From Zanthoxylum bungeanum (lineage: Eukaryota; Streptophyta; Magnoliopsida; Sapindales; Rutaceae): 64,000 nucleotides of DNA. The notes under the pieces were generated by a model. It was given only the letters and a program-made list of their open reading frames with translations, was not told the DNA's origin and made no database searches. A program made the position numbers and the translations under genes. Positions within the stretch are counted from its first letter, which is position 1, and each line of letters begins with the position of its first letter. Location of the stretch: NCBI GenBank assembly GCA_019454045.1, contig SKCR01026830.1, forward strand, positions 62,001 through 126,000. The letters are read 5' to 3'. Of the stretch, positions 9,421 through 22,924 are shown piece after piece.

Positions 9421-12400
9421 ATGTACAATTTCCAGAGAGTGTTAACAACTCCAAATCTATCCCTGTAGATCTTTATTCCTTGAATAAAGGTTGTTACTCC
9501 CCAGAATTCTACGGAGAATTTCTATGAAAAAATATCTATGAAAGCCAAGCTTTCACCAATTGCTTTATGGGAATTTCATTGTCAGTGCCCTCCCACTAAC
9601 CTCCTATATACACAAGAATTATTTCGTTTTGAGTCAAATCATAAACCATTATGATTATTTCAAAACGTCAGTTCCAAGAACCTTATGCTTGTTTCAATCC
9701 AAACATGGATCGAATAACCCGCAAACCTTATTTGTCGGTTATATAAAATTGTCAGGATGTTGTAAGCATCCTCCAAAAGGTTTCCTTTTCAGGAAAGCGA
9801 TTTTGATCTGCAACTGACACATTTCATAAATGAAATATGCAGTTATCAACAAGCATATTCAAAATGGATTTACCATTGCAACAGGTAAAAGGTTGAACCG
9901 TTATTAACACAATGTTGATAACGATACCTTTCCGTCAAAAGCCCAGCTTTGTACGTTGGTATGTTGCCTTCCATGTATGTATTCCTTGAAGACGTTTAAT
10001 GTACCAATAGGCACAATGCCTTGTGGTACAACAACTATTATTCAATAGTTGTTATACATGGAATCCATTTCGGATTCATGGCACTTTGCCATAATAGGGA
10101 GTCGATACCTCGTATCACTTCCTCAAAACGTAGTCGGTGGATATACCTTCATAAGATTGACATCTTTATGAGGTTAGATCAGAAACCCATACCCTAGGTC
10201 GTTTTCTGACTCTATCCGATCTACTGAGTTCTTGTGTATTCAAAGATTAATGGTAAAAAATTCATCATTGATGAACTATTTGTGTTCCATATGGACCTTC
10301 TGCCTTGAACAGTATTACTCCGATTTTCATCGAGTATCACTATCCTCCCACTGACCACTGCATATCGGTATTCCTCTCAGGAAAAACCGCATGGTGAGCA
10401 ACAATCACATTGTTCTCATGTGAGATTTATAAGTACTATACTTATGGTTTCCCTTAGGATAACCTATATTGGCACTTATCCAATTTGGGTCCTTTGTTTG
10501 GTATCATCCAAACGTTATGCCTGGCATACCCAAATTATCAAGAATGAGAAACCTCGTTTCTTCCCTGTTCATATCCTATATGACATCTGTCAAACAGATT
10601 TATATGGAACCTTATTCTAAATAAGTTATTGTAATGTTAAAACTTATCCGTGAAGGAAATGGTAGCTCAGAGCGACTCATGATTAGCCTTATCATGGCTG
10701 ACATGATTCGGTTAATCCGTTCGGACACACGTCACTTTGACGTGTTCCGGGAGGAGTCCTCATTTGAAAGAATACTATACTCTTTCAAGTATATAAGAAA
10801 CTTATTGCTTAAGTATTTTCCATTACGGTCTTACCGTGACGGTATAATACTATAGCCGATCTGTTTGTCTATTTCATGTCGAAACTCTAAAAGTTTCTGA
10901 TTTGTGTTCTTCAAAAGAAACACATAACCATAACGTGATGCCACATCCGTTAAGGTCACGAAATATTCATGTTCACATCTAGCCTAGCTAGATATGGGCC
11001 CATTAACTTCACCATGAATAGGGCTAACAGATCGGTGGCATTTACACTTTTACTAAGTAAATAGTGTTTTAGGCACATTGCCCATTAAACTAGATTCGTA
11101 GACTTTATTTGATTGGAATCAAAACAGTCCGAGTACCCACTCTTCGAAAGTGCGGATATACGAGTCTTGTTTAATTCTGTCCTAGACAACAATGCCACAA
11201 ATAAGTCTCTATTTGATCAAATCAATTTGAGCTATTTATTTGTCATTTTATATGTTTTGAGATTTTTATTATATTCAAAATATAAATTCTGTTATTCACA
11301 TCTAATGTGTTTATCTCAATATCATCTTTATATAATGAAACACTGAGTGTTCTAGAATATAAAGGTTTATCCACAATGGATTAAACACTGATATAGAGAT
11401 AATGTCTCTAGTCAAACTAGTTACATATATAAAACAGTTCATAATTTAAGTACACACCCAAAGGGTAGTTCCTAAACTTAGGTATCTACGGTCGAAACAG
11501 CGACTTTCGTCCCGTTTCCGATTCGCAGAGCAATCTCAGCTTGAAGTCAGTATCCTGCTCAAAGCAGATTCTGAACATCAATACATATATTTTATGTATT
11601 ACACTAAGTATTTAAAATCTAATTTCAATACTAGTTGTGAACATAACTTGACAAACATTTTTAAGTCAGAGCCTTGCCATTTCTTTAATTCCTTCGTGTC
11701 TGCCATATCCAAATGGTAGTCACTTTGGTATATGTCAATTATCATTTTCAATATTTTAGGAACCTTAGGCCAAGCCTTGGGTTTTTAGAATATCGAAACG
11801 ATGTGCACCTCGGTGCTACATGCCCAATTGCAAACTTTGACTTTATCTCCTCTAGAATAGTCAATTAATTCTCCAAGAATTATAAATTGCAATTTTAATA
11901 CTTCTTAAATCTAAAATTAGATTTATGACAAGTATATTAAATTAAGCATTAAAGTCATCATTACATAAATCTTCCAAAGATTTTATGCTCTACTTATTTT
12001 GCTTAATTTTGGGCTTAAGGTATAATAAGTTATTTTATCAAATAAAGTAACCTATTATTTATTCCCAATTTGAAAATTAAAGTCGTTTAAATACATTTTC
12101 ACCCAGGATTATGTCTTAAACATTAATCTTTCATTTATATCTTGATTCTAATAGTCCAACTATTTAATCAACGATTAGTGGTACTATATATTATAATGAT
12201 TATAATAGTCCAACTATATAATCAAATATAATCAATTAATTAACCTCAATTACATTGATACTATAATCCAATTATAAAATCAACTGTAAACTGAAATTAA
12301 TTAATTCAAATATATTGATTAATATAATCCAATTATATATAATCAAATATAATACAGTCCAACTGTTTATTAAAACAACAATTTAAATATTAGCCAACTA

Positions 12401-12539
12401 ACATTTAATATTACGACGAAATAATTTGAATGAGCGCGTATGGCGAGTAATTGAACGAGTATTGCAAATCAATTCTTGACTCCCACTATTTTTCGTCGAG
12501 CCTCCAACCCTCTGTCGAGTACTCGGGAAACCGTGTTTC
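9421..12539 (-). mobile_element. Nested copia internal region, pol/gag part decayed beyond recognition
   Basis: This should hold RT, integrase, protease and gag. By alignment with 63660-64000 the integrase part lies near 10860-11230. Scattered similarity is visible (for example 10860-11010 against 63850-64000), but no open frame remains. A relic of the FAIG-type small ORF is at about 11720-11860. Confidence 0.6.
11720..11860 (-). pseudogene. Relic of the conserved FAIG-type small ORF
   Basis: The minus strand encodes KFAIG and then, after a gap and a frameshift, a Lys-Met-Ile-Ile stretch. It aligns with the frame at 62942-63157 of the related element and with the C-terminal part of 57260-57778. 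It is too decayed to define ends; function unknown. Confidence 0.4.
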
Positions 12540-14683
12540 CTAGTGGGCTATGATCCCGTTAAATATCACACAATCTTGACTTTGGCCAACAAATTGTATG
12601 ATAATTAACTAGGTAGATCTCTAAGATTAATTGGATCCAATCCAATTCCTAGATCCAGTAGGTGGACATCTAAGTCCTAAACATATATCTTATATATGCC
12701 TATATATCGAATATATACCCTAACCTTTTTCCTCTGAATCAAATAGGCCTTGGCTTTGTCACAACAAACCTAGTGATCCCGGTCAAGCGCGGACCCATTG
12801 ACCATGGAAGCTTCGTAATCAATGTCGTTGGACAAGAAGTGGTCTTGACTTTGGCCAACAAACTACAACTTGGACAAGACACCAATATGGAACAAAGCCT
12901 CGTGATTCAAACACATCTTCGACGGACAAGGGCTTGGCTTTGGCCAACAACCCATGCCAATCTAGGATCTTGAGCAAGAATCACTCAATGGAAGGAAAAA
13001 CGCATGATATTTGATGAGGGTTTTTCGCGTGCAAATTGCCAACCAATTTATTATCTTTGTTAAGGTCTCATCATCATACACCCTTAAACATGCATTCTAA
13101 ACACATAATAAAGCGCATATGATAAAATAATAATGATATGCGGATGGATATTTTACACATTGATCCTAGATCAAATCTCTCACTTTCTCTCTCCCGCTAG
13201 CACAAATATTTCTTCTACCCGTTACACTACACTTCTAAAGAAACCTCATTTACATTGAGGGGAATAGGTGAGAAGAGAATACAAAGAAATAGGAGATAAG
13301 GCTGGACTCGAAGGTCCAATTAATAAATCAAATTTATTACAACAATTTCTAAAATTGCCCCACCCATCTAATATCCATCCGATATACATTATTCATGCAT
13401 CACAACCATGTATTCACTCAAGCATGTTATCAATCAATCTAATCCAATTAATTAATCTTGATAATTAGTGATCATCCATGTTCAAACAACGATTTGATTT
13501 TGTTCGAGTCAAACTCGTTTTTGCGAATAAGTACTTAAAGTACTAATTCTACGAATTAAATTAAATTACATAATAAAATCCAATTAATACGCATTTAATT
13601 CTAATTCACTATTTAATTCCAAATAAATAACACCACACTTTAATAATAAACCCTTTTCGACTTAAATTCCAAATTTAATCGCTACGGGTCTCAAAGCCCG
13701 ATTAATATCCAATATTAATTTAATTAAAGTCTAATGGGCTTTTAATTAATTTCTTAAGGCGTGGTCTTTTGGTCAACTCGGGTCAAACCCGAATAACCAA
13801 AATCCAATTCGGGAGTTACCCCATAAGCCCATAAATTAATTTAGGCCCATTAGGCCCCAATTAAACGTTAAAGGTTCATTAGTCGCATTTGGGCCTTTTG
13901 GAAGCGGGTTTTGGCCTAATTGGATCCAACCAATTTTGGCCTAAACCAACTTTGTACAACAAAGTCCAATAAACCCAATAACAACTTTAAAAGCCCAAAT
14001 CCAATTTTAAGGCCCAATAATTTAATTTCAAAAATTCCAAATTTTCAAATTAAATTACCTAAAGTGTATATAGCATTATTAATTACCCAAATCAAAGTTT
14101 CCAAAACACTAAATTTGTCCAATTAATCATGCTTAACAACAATGAATCATGTCCAACATAATTTGATCAAAATCAAACCCAATTTCATGCTTCAAGTGTC
14201 TCGGCCAAAGGGGAAAAAATATGCCCAAATCAAATTCAATCCAATTGAACCCAATCAAACATAAATCAAACATATCAACAATCCGTAAATGATTTCCAAG
14301 TCATCCAATGAACAAAAAATCAAAAATCCAAGACAATATTAGGGTTCATATTTTCGGCCATCACAAGCAAATTGGGGAAAATTGTTCCAAACACTTTTTC
14401 ATCAAATTGATCTAATCAATCATCAATTAAACAACATTTAAGCATTCTAAATCATCCAATTTCATTAAACATGCTCAAAATCAAGTTAACCAAATTAAAG
14501 TTTTGGCCAACAATAAGCAAATTGGGGAAAATCAATCCAATTAATTTTTCTTCAAATTGATTACATATAACTCTAAGTTATTCATATACAAAACATTCTT
14601 AAACAAACAATTTGTCAAAATCATGCTTAAATCAAAAAGCCCCAATTTTGCTCAAGAACCCTAAAAACGTTTTATGCACAAAT
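12540..14683 (-). mobile_element. Long untranslated leader of nested copia element
   Basis: About 2.1 kb between PBS and the coding relics. It contains four copies or variants of TCTTGACTTTGGCCAACAAA (12574, about 12749, 12843, 12931), matched in order in the inverted relative at 61806-62185. Rich in ATTAAT and CCAATT runs. A plus-strand frame at 12773-12973 has a counterpart in the relative but is antisense and probably not a gene. Confidence 0.6.
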
Positions 14684-14697
14684 GGCTCAAGATACCA
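14684..14697 (-). other. Primer-binding site of nested copia element
   Basis: The minus strand reads TGGTATCTTGAGCC directly after the LTR end. It matches the initiator tRNA-Met type site TGGTATCAGAGCC, seen intact at 60242, with three changes. Confidence 0.7.
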
Positions 14698-16765
14698 GTT
14701 GAGTTTCAATCAAGTCCCAAGGATCATAAATCATGCATAAAAACGAGTTGAAACAACCAAATGAGGTGCGGAAAAACTCACATGGATCGGTAGAGAGATG
14801 CAACGAAGATGGACAAATTCGCAATTCATGTTTCTGCCTCCCTCCAAGCTCGACAATGGCAGTGAACTGCAGCTCCATTTTCGGCTTTGGTGGTCCTCCA
14901 TTGATGCTCCAAGCTCCAAGCTTCACAAGGTGATTCCTTGCTCACGAAATCACTTCCCTAACACCTTTGTATTCCTCCATGAGTGTGCTAGCACATAGAT
15001 CTTGCAACAAGATCATTTGTTTCTCCTTCATTGATCGGTCAAACCAGAAAAATAGAAGGGGAAATCGGTCCAAGACCGAGAGAGAAGAAGATGAAGTTTT
15101 GGCTCCAAAATGAGCAAAAACGTGTACAGAGGAGAGAGAGGAGGGAAAAGAAAAAGTAATAGGTTTTTATATGATTTATTTTCCAAAAATAAATAAAACA
15201 TATATACCAAATCTTTTTCCCAAAAGCAAAGCATTAAATGCTTGTCAATCAACACAAATCAACTCACATCAATCACTCAAATGTCACATCACTCAAAGTG
15301 ACATGTGATTTGACGCTTGATGTGACTTGCGATTTGACGCTTGATTTGACTTGCGTGCCGCACTCGAATTCGAAATGCGAATGCGCTCGCAAACAATCTC
15401 GGGCTCGGGTTCGCTAATTCCAAATTAATAAATTTTCCGTTGCGTCGTAATTAAATGATTACGCCTAGCGAATTCACTATTCACATTGCTAACGAATTAA
15501 TTCTAAATTAATTCGTTCGCCCGAATTAAAATCTAATTTCAATTCCGCGTCGAAATCTAATTTCGTTATAATATATCGAATATATTAATTTATCGATTAA
15601 TTCCAAATTAATCGTTCTCTCTCTTTAACGATATTTTATCCGAGATAAAATATCTCCGTAATTAATCCCAGATTAATTTTCTCTCTCATCGAATTAATCC
15701 CAGATTAATTAAAGTGCGAGTCATACGTCATCGGTGAATCTTCAGGAACCGACCCATGAGATCTCCGGATATGTTGGCAGTAAATACGGTCGTCGGACTA
15801 TCCGAACACGTAAGTACCTCGTACTACGTTTATACCGATTTACAAGACAAGGTTGGCTTCTAGCAAAGCGCCATGCCTACCCAATTCTCCAGAAATATTC
15901 TTACAGGAATATATAGATCTGTATCAAGCGTAGTATACCATAGTATTGTGTATATCGGCCCAGTATCGGATAGTCACGTGCTAGGGCTGGGGCTGGATAA
16001 GTGTCTGCCCCGTCCGAATCACATGTCAGATGTCTGGTAACTAGTCTCTATAATCGGATATGCATGATCTAGTCATAATATCCCGATGGTTGCGCAACAC
16101 TTAAGAGCACTAATACCGTATCCTGCGTGACATCATCTCCACTATGACTGAAGTGATACTTCCGTCTTGACATCACACCCAATACACTACGACTCTCTGA
16201 TAAACCCAGAAGTGGTGTACGCAGAACCGGTTAAGGCCCTGTACCACCAAGACCAAAGTCTATCGATTATCGTAAGTATTAGCGATGTAAGTCTCAGGTT
16301 AAGACTTTACACACCTACCTTGATTTCGGCCTCCCATAGACACATAGTCATAATACCAATGGGATTCCGAAGGGTCTATCCAGAGCGAAGCTGTTTCCCG
16401 TACCATCGGTGAAACACGACCTCCTATCGCACTTGCATAAGTATCCAATACTTATATATATGAGAACTATGCCGTTGTGCCCTCACAACGCACACAGGTG
16501 CAATACTAGCCTATTCCGCATTATCGATGTCCAGTCTCGATAATACTCCGGCTAGGGATATTTAATGATTAATCCTTCGGGGACTGATACTGTCTCATAT
16601 CATTCTCAGTCCAGGAACTAATCATAGGGACCTCTCTTCATTTATATATCTATGGTGATCTAATCACAAATGATGAGAGTGCAATTTCCTTGTCACATTT
16701 TTAATTTGCTACAACAACACAATGATCTGTGCAAATAGTGACGCTATGGGTCATTTTGTCCAACA
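14698..16765 (-). mobile_element. 5' LTR of nested copia element
   Basis: 2,068 bp; begins GTTGAGTTT (terminal T missing or changed next to the PBS) and ends GTCCAACA. Near-identical to 6740-8809. Confidence 0.9.
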
Positions 16766-16770
16766 GGATT

Positions 16771-18823
16771 CACTGTTTGGGCAGCCGTCACCCAGTTGAC
16801 TCAAAAGTCACCTAGTTACACCGTTTTTGGCCGTTTTAGCTAATTTCAACTCGGAAACACTTTCTAGCAATTGTTCAAACTCCCAAAACACATCCATTAC
16901 ATTAATATAACATCAAATAAATCAACATATGCACTGAAAAATCCAGATCTGATCCAGAACATAAATTTAATAATTTTTCATGCTTAAAACCAATTCTTTC
17001 AAGATTAATCTAATTAATCAAACACCAATTCAAAGTCACCACACATGAACAACCCAAGAACAATTCTAGGTGCCATAAGGGTGGTCATAACACTCTAGAA
17101 TATCAACTCATCAACAATTGATTAAATTGGACAATAATTACACTAATTACTTCAAATATCAACTTCACACATGCATAATCTTCCATCTACATCAACCATA
17201 GACAAAAGCCCCAAAAAATCAGATTTGAAGGAACCCTAGAACATTTCTAAATCATCAAGAAATAAGAAATAAAATTTCTAAGCTTAAGGAGTTGAAGAAT
17301 TACCTTTAATCATTGTTTTCCTAAGTTTTTTTTTTCTTTGATTTTCCTTCAAATCTTCATCGATTTAGCAAACATTTTGAAACCCATTTTTCTCTCTTTG
17401 GTTTCGGAAATGGAAGCTTCTAAAAGAGAGAAGAAAAACAATTTCTCTTTTAAATAGAGCCTTGACCGACTTTGACAAGGTGTGGGAGCTTTTTTGTCAT
17501 TTTTCTATTTTAATCAAATTAAAATCAAATCAAACTTTATGTAATCCAATCAAAATTGCACACATTTAGTTTAATTAATACATCCAATTTGTTCCAATAA
17601 TAATTAATTAATGGAAATAATTAATAATGTAATTATATTATAAATTTATTTTATTTACAATAAATAACAAATACATATATTTATGGCATGTGTCAAAATC
17701 TCATTTGAAGAATAATTAATGTGTATCTAATCGTATTATGTATCAAATAACAAATACACAATAATTATCATCGGATAAAATCCCTTAAAGCATGGTGTAT
17801 CGTTTAACCGATTAACGATCTGAATAACTCATTTAATCCGGTAAAGTATTATGAATAATCTGTATTATTCATATCGAGTTTGCCCAAGTGCTCAACGAGT
17901 ACACTTCATATTGTGGGACTCCTCGAAGTTTAGGTTGTTATCCATCACGAAATCCAATTTCGTGTCCAAATCCCCCACTCATGGATTATGACGACCAAAG
18001 ATAATCTCGCTAAACTATGCAAGTTGAGGTCATAACATACGTATAATTTCAATTTACGATCTCTAAATAACACTCAGAACTGATTCCGAAGTTATACCAC
18101 TGCCATGGATTTACTATATCGTAAACACGTGATCATGCCTATGCTTATCTTGATACGCACTGGATATCATGAGCACCAGTCCACACACAACGAACAAGCA
18201 GGGGTCTGATCATGAATAGATCGTTGACGTGACTGCCATCAAAGTGTGGAGGATAACTCATACATCCCACTGTGGTATCTCAAGTTAGAGGACCACTACG
18301 CTCGCTCAACTCGAGAAGATTCCTATTGACGTTGGTGTACCATATATTAGGAAATCTTCAGTGAGTCGTTCAGTGTCTTATCAAATAAACACCTACATGT
18401 CTATACGAGTGTCCCGAGACTCATAGTTCACTGGGATAAACTATCGGACCAAGTCACGATATACGACATGTACTTGTCTTAGCAGATTTTACTAACTGAC
18501 CCGTGTTAGTAAATCTTGATCTGGAACTTTATTTAAGGACATACATCTTATAGTGCGCTTCCCAATGTCAATTATAAACTACGTTGTAGCTGCGCACTAG
18601 ACTGTAAATCCTAGGGTCTTTGTCTAATATACATGTAACACTAAACCAGATTAGTTTCGATCTAATCTTAATCAGATATCTAATCGTAATTAGATTGAAT
18701 AAGTGTATAAAAGACAATGGTGTTACCAATAAATTAGTAATATTTAGGAATATATAATTGCTCGTATTTATGAATCGCATAAAATACTATCTGGAGTTGG
18801 CACTCTGAGCACCAACCCTAACA
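16771..18823 (-). mobile_element. Array LTR A, right part
   Basis: Continuation of the LTR split at 6739. Ends ...GAGCACCAACCCTAACA. Against B and C it lacks a ~70-80 bp block (present at 24590-24665) near 18050 and a ~25 bp block near 18140. Confidence 0.85.
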
Positions 18824-21800
18824 ATTTTCCCACTTGCCCTAGTGTCAATCCACGATATCATTACACAGCTCAATGTAATATCACATACCAATGGCCCTCA
18901 AAATCTCACCAGCACTCAAGAGGTAGGCAACAACAAGTAAGTATGCTTTAACAAATCGAGTCTGTCCAACAAACCCAATCGTTTCCTTAACCAGAATCAT
19001 TCATATTTTGTAGAATCAAAATTCCACATCAATAAGACTCTAACGCTATATCAGTATTGTGTTATAGCTACTGAGTTGTCTATGTATTTAGAAATCGAAT
19101 CCAAAGACTATAAGGACAACCGAAACACAAAACTAAATCAACACTCTAATCATGAGGTCATTATGGAAACTTCTTAAGTCAATACTTCATATTGCCACTG
19201 ATTCCATTAGTTTAGTAGAATCAACAGTGACACTTCCCACTGCATCTTTTCTGACTTTATATGACATAGACCATCTAATGTCATAATTAGGATCAAAACT
19301 AATATGACTTTATGGTTGCAGACTAAATTCTCCAGAAATAAGAAACTCATTCTTAATATCTCTAAGATAATGAAAAACATGTTTCAATTTCCATCATATG
19401 GTCTGCAGCATATCAAAATAACTCGTAATAGTTACGATTAAATTGATATCTTTAATCGCATATAATATAGTATTCACTACGCTATCATCCTATGATGCAT
19501 AAGATTGACTAGACATTCTAATCAATCTCTCTTTCGACAAAGGTATCATCATTTACGAAAGATGAATACTATATATATATAAGACACGTTAACTGTCAAA
19601 CAGTTATACTAACTGTCATATAGATAGTCTTAATGTGATTTATTAGATCATATATAATACGCGACTAATGAGAGTATCTCACAAGTCTCTTAGTTATATA
19701 TCTAATATAAAACTTTAATCAATATATCAGAGACTACTCTCATTGCTTTCACGGAGAAAAGCGGACTTATGATACATAACAATAGAAAGAAATTTGTATG
19801 CTCCCATTGACCCTACTGACAAATACGTATTCTCTACACTTCGATAAACCAGACAATCTGACTGATATCAAAATGGGAGAACACAAATTTCCGGAAAGCT
19901 TATCTGAGGTTTAAAATAAGCTCTATAAGCTATATATCAAACTATGATCTTAGCATAATACAAACTCTAGGGCCATTCTAGAATAAACTCTTCAAACAAA
20001 GAAATCACGACGGATCTTTCATTCGAAGAAATCACTCAATTGCATTCTTTAGCCAAAATACAGTTTAATATCAATATTAACCAACAAATCCTTAATTGTT
20101 CAATTAGTGCGACTAGAGACAAGTTTTCTCAAAATCCACAATAGACTACTGAGCATAACCTTTCCCACTGTCATACTATAAAGTCAAACCTTTATCGAGC
20201 TCACTTCAGTTTTGATGCGCAAATAATTTGCCACATTTTATGAACTATTCATACTGAAAGCTCAATAAAGTTCAAAACTTGATCGTAGTAAGCTACGAAC
20301 AATTGTAGATCTATGGTTCAAATGTTAAGTTCCCCGAAATCGATATAAATATCGCTCCCACTATAAGTTATAGGATATTTTTCTTCGATAAGAAAACAAC
20401 AGAATCATTAAGTATCAAATACTTCGCAAATGATTCTGACATCCTATGGAACTTATATGGAAGTGGACTAAGGGTATTTTCATCTAATTAATTATGTAGT
20501 TCCATTACAGTTTATCACTCTCACATCGGACTTCAATAAGTTAAGTCTTTTCTACAATCGTCAACATCCAATGTCAACCACCAAGTAACAAAACAATTAT
20601 ACAAAAGAAAGTTTTCAAATATGAAACTTTTCAAGATTCAAATTTTCTACCTATACATATCATATATGTAATTGTAGTAACTATTGGAACCTTAATTAAA
20701 GAGACGAAATAGTGTTACTGGAGCATAACTCTAAGAGTATTGAAAACTAACTCGGTAAAACTCAATATCAACGAATGTAATCACAATTCAATTACTCCCA
20801 CTGACCAATTCCATCAAGATGCAATCGTGGAAGTTTAATATTGAGTAAGAATCACATTCATTAAATAACTTTAGAACTAATTGCCTTAAATCATGTGTTT
20901 GATCATATCAAACATCTTTTAAAAATTCAAAAACTCGCAATGAATTTCTATAGATACAGTTTTCAACACTTCAAAAAGAATATCTTTGAACCATTCAAAA
21001 TATATATCCGTGTTTCATCAGAAAACATATTGAAAAGTTCTCGAACCATTCAAGACGTTCAATATATTTTCTTTTAGAACACGTAACTAAGTAATAAAAT
21101 TCATTGACTAATTTACGGAGTAAAAGAAAACTATCTAAGGCATTTTATAATTCATTAAACTACATACATCCAATGTATTAGTCTAATAAATCTTATGGTC
21201 CATGACAATCATTGGTTAAATGAGATTTAATCATATCCTAAATATAATATTCATTATCATATAATGGATAAGATCATGGTGGTGATCTCATATCAGACCA
21301 TCCTTTACCATACCGGCACAAGCATCTAATACTTTATGATAAAATTTCATAAAGCACGATTCTAAGTTAGTTAGTTTACCGAATATTTCTTAATGCTTAT
21401 CTTTCATTAATGACACTACTAGTCGTCTTAAAATATGTAACAATTGTTTATACAGATCAAGTTACTATCCAATAGTCACAAGTGTCTGATATCAAATATC
21501 AAAACAGTTATTAAATATTTTCTGAATAACAATACGGGAGATCTGGAATCCATACGCAGTTCGTATTGTGAGATCGATATTCTCTATACAAAACTATACA
21601 CATCTCCTTTCTTAAGCTTTATAATTTGCGTTCAATTATTCACACACGAAAATGATTGATAAGCAAACTGTGTCATACACGTGACTTCTAAAAGTCACTA
21701 AAAGCGAAGAAACATCATTAAAAGATAAACAAATACTAAAGGGGTTTTCTTAATGCCAGTCAAGAATCTCGAGACATGAACTATTCAAGTCAATTCTTAC

Positions 21801-22908
21801 TACACAAGAAACAATTCTAACTTGATAACTATATCCTAAACAAGATTTCTTTTTTTAGATTACCTAATCGCGACTTAGTAACTAAGTCAAAAACCATCTG
21901 ATTTTCAATAAAATCGGAACAAACATTTCCCGATGGTTTTAACTAATCTAGCAATATCTAAGTCTACTATCTTTCTAGAACCTATTATAGAACTACGCAA
22001 CCATAAGTAAGTTAGAAAACTTTTTCAAGTAATAAGCATGTAGTGGATTAGAATTATAAATCTATAAACAATATAGAATATAAGGAAAAACGAAAGCGAT
22101 ATTTTCCATAAAAATTATGCACTGCTAAAGTTATGGATTTTTAAACCCAGCAGTGTCCTCCCACTACTTTACGTAATACCGTAATCCCCAAACGAACAAT
22201 GGGAATTCAATAATTAAATCGAATTCCATAATGAGAGTATGATCCTATGAATATATTTCGACTCACAACTTTGGCACGATCTCGCCTACGTACATTCATT
22301 AGGTAGACAAATCATTGTCAATCACTCACCAGTGACTCTCGATTTTGGTCCTGACCATTTCTCGTTATGACAGCTTTGGCACATTCACAAGAAGGTGTAT
22401 CAAGGCTACACTTGTCAATGACAAACTCAAGCTACCGATGTAGTCCTGACAGCTTTGGCACGTTCAGGATTTCCACTTTCACTTGAATTTGTCCAGTATC
22501 AATATACAACCGGTATGGATAATGATTCAATAACCTGCACCCTCACAGCTTTAGCACGATCTCATATGCAATTATAGAAAGATACCCATAAACCGTACTG
22601 TCAAGACGGACCAATAAACATGTATCCAATACACAATACTTTACAGCCATATTTAAAAGCATGGATTTTCCACAGGAAGTAAATACTCTACTCAAATGCA
22701 GAATTTTAATCTAAATCATTTTCTAAACATTTCAATTCTACCTATAGAAAATATAACTTAATTTAACAATTAAATTTTCGTTACATTTTCATTAGCATAA
22801 TACCGAAAGGTTAAGAAACATATCTAGATTCCAAGCATGTGCGAACATTAGAATTGGATTAAATATCAAATCAAGCATGAATAATGTAATGGATAAAGCA
22901 TCAGACCT
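18824..22908 (-). mobile_element. Array internal region 1 (non-coding)
   Basis: About 4.1 kb with a polypurine tract at its left end (minus strand GGCAAGTGGGAAAAT). Stops are dense in all frames and I recognise no gag, protease, integrase or RT block. It is collinear with internal region 2 but has an extra ~290 bp at about 22246-22536, which carries repeated ACAGCTTTGGCAC motifs. Best described as a LARD-like non-autonomous interior; a very old pol cannot be excluded. Confidence 0.7.
22245..22560. repeat. Four dispersed ACAGCTTTGGCAC motifs
   Basis: Copies or variants begin at 22265 (ACAACTTTGGCACGATCT), 22370, 22449 and 22545 (ACAGCTTTAGCACGATCT). Region 2 keeps a single copy at about 29045, consistent with deletion between copies. 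Confidence 0.75.
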
Positions 22909-22920
22909 GCTCTGATAACA
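22909..22920 (-). other. Primer-binding site, array unit 1
   Basis: The minus strand reads TGTTATCAGAGC four bases after the end of LTR B, one change from the initiator tRNA-Met site TGGTATCAGAGC. Confidence 0.75.
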
Positions 22921-22924
22921 TTTT

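Larger units (their letters stand above)
6740..16765 (-). mobile_element. Copia element, recently inserted but coding-defective
   Basis: 10,026 bp bounded by a perfect 5-bp duplication. LTRs 6740-8809 and 14698-16765 differ by roughly one base per hundred where I compared them by eye. The PBS lies inside the right LTR and the polypurine tract inside the left LTR, so it reads on the minus strand. Pol relics are recognisable at 8810-9420 but are full of stops and frameshifts. This element is related to, but clearly diverged from, the one at 58945-64000. Confidence 0.9.

Noticed and set aside
12773..12973. Frame similar to 61783-61986 in the inverted relative
   Set aside because: Both are antisense to their elements and overlap the repeated TTGGCCAA motif; similarity is explained by nucleotide conservation of the leader.
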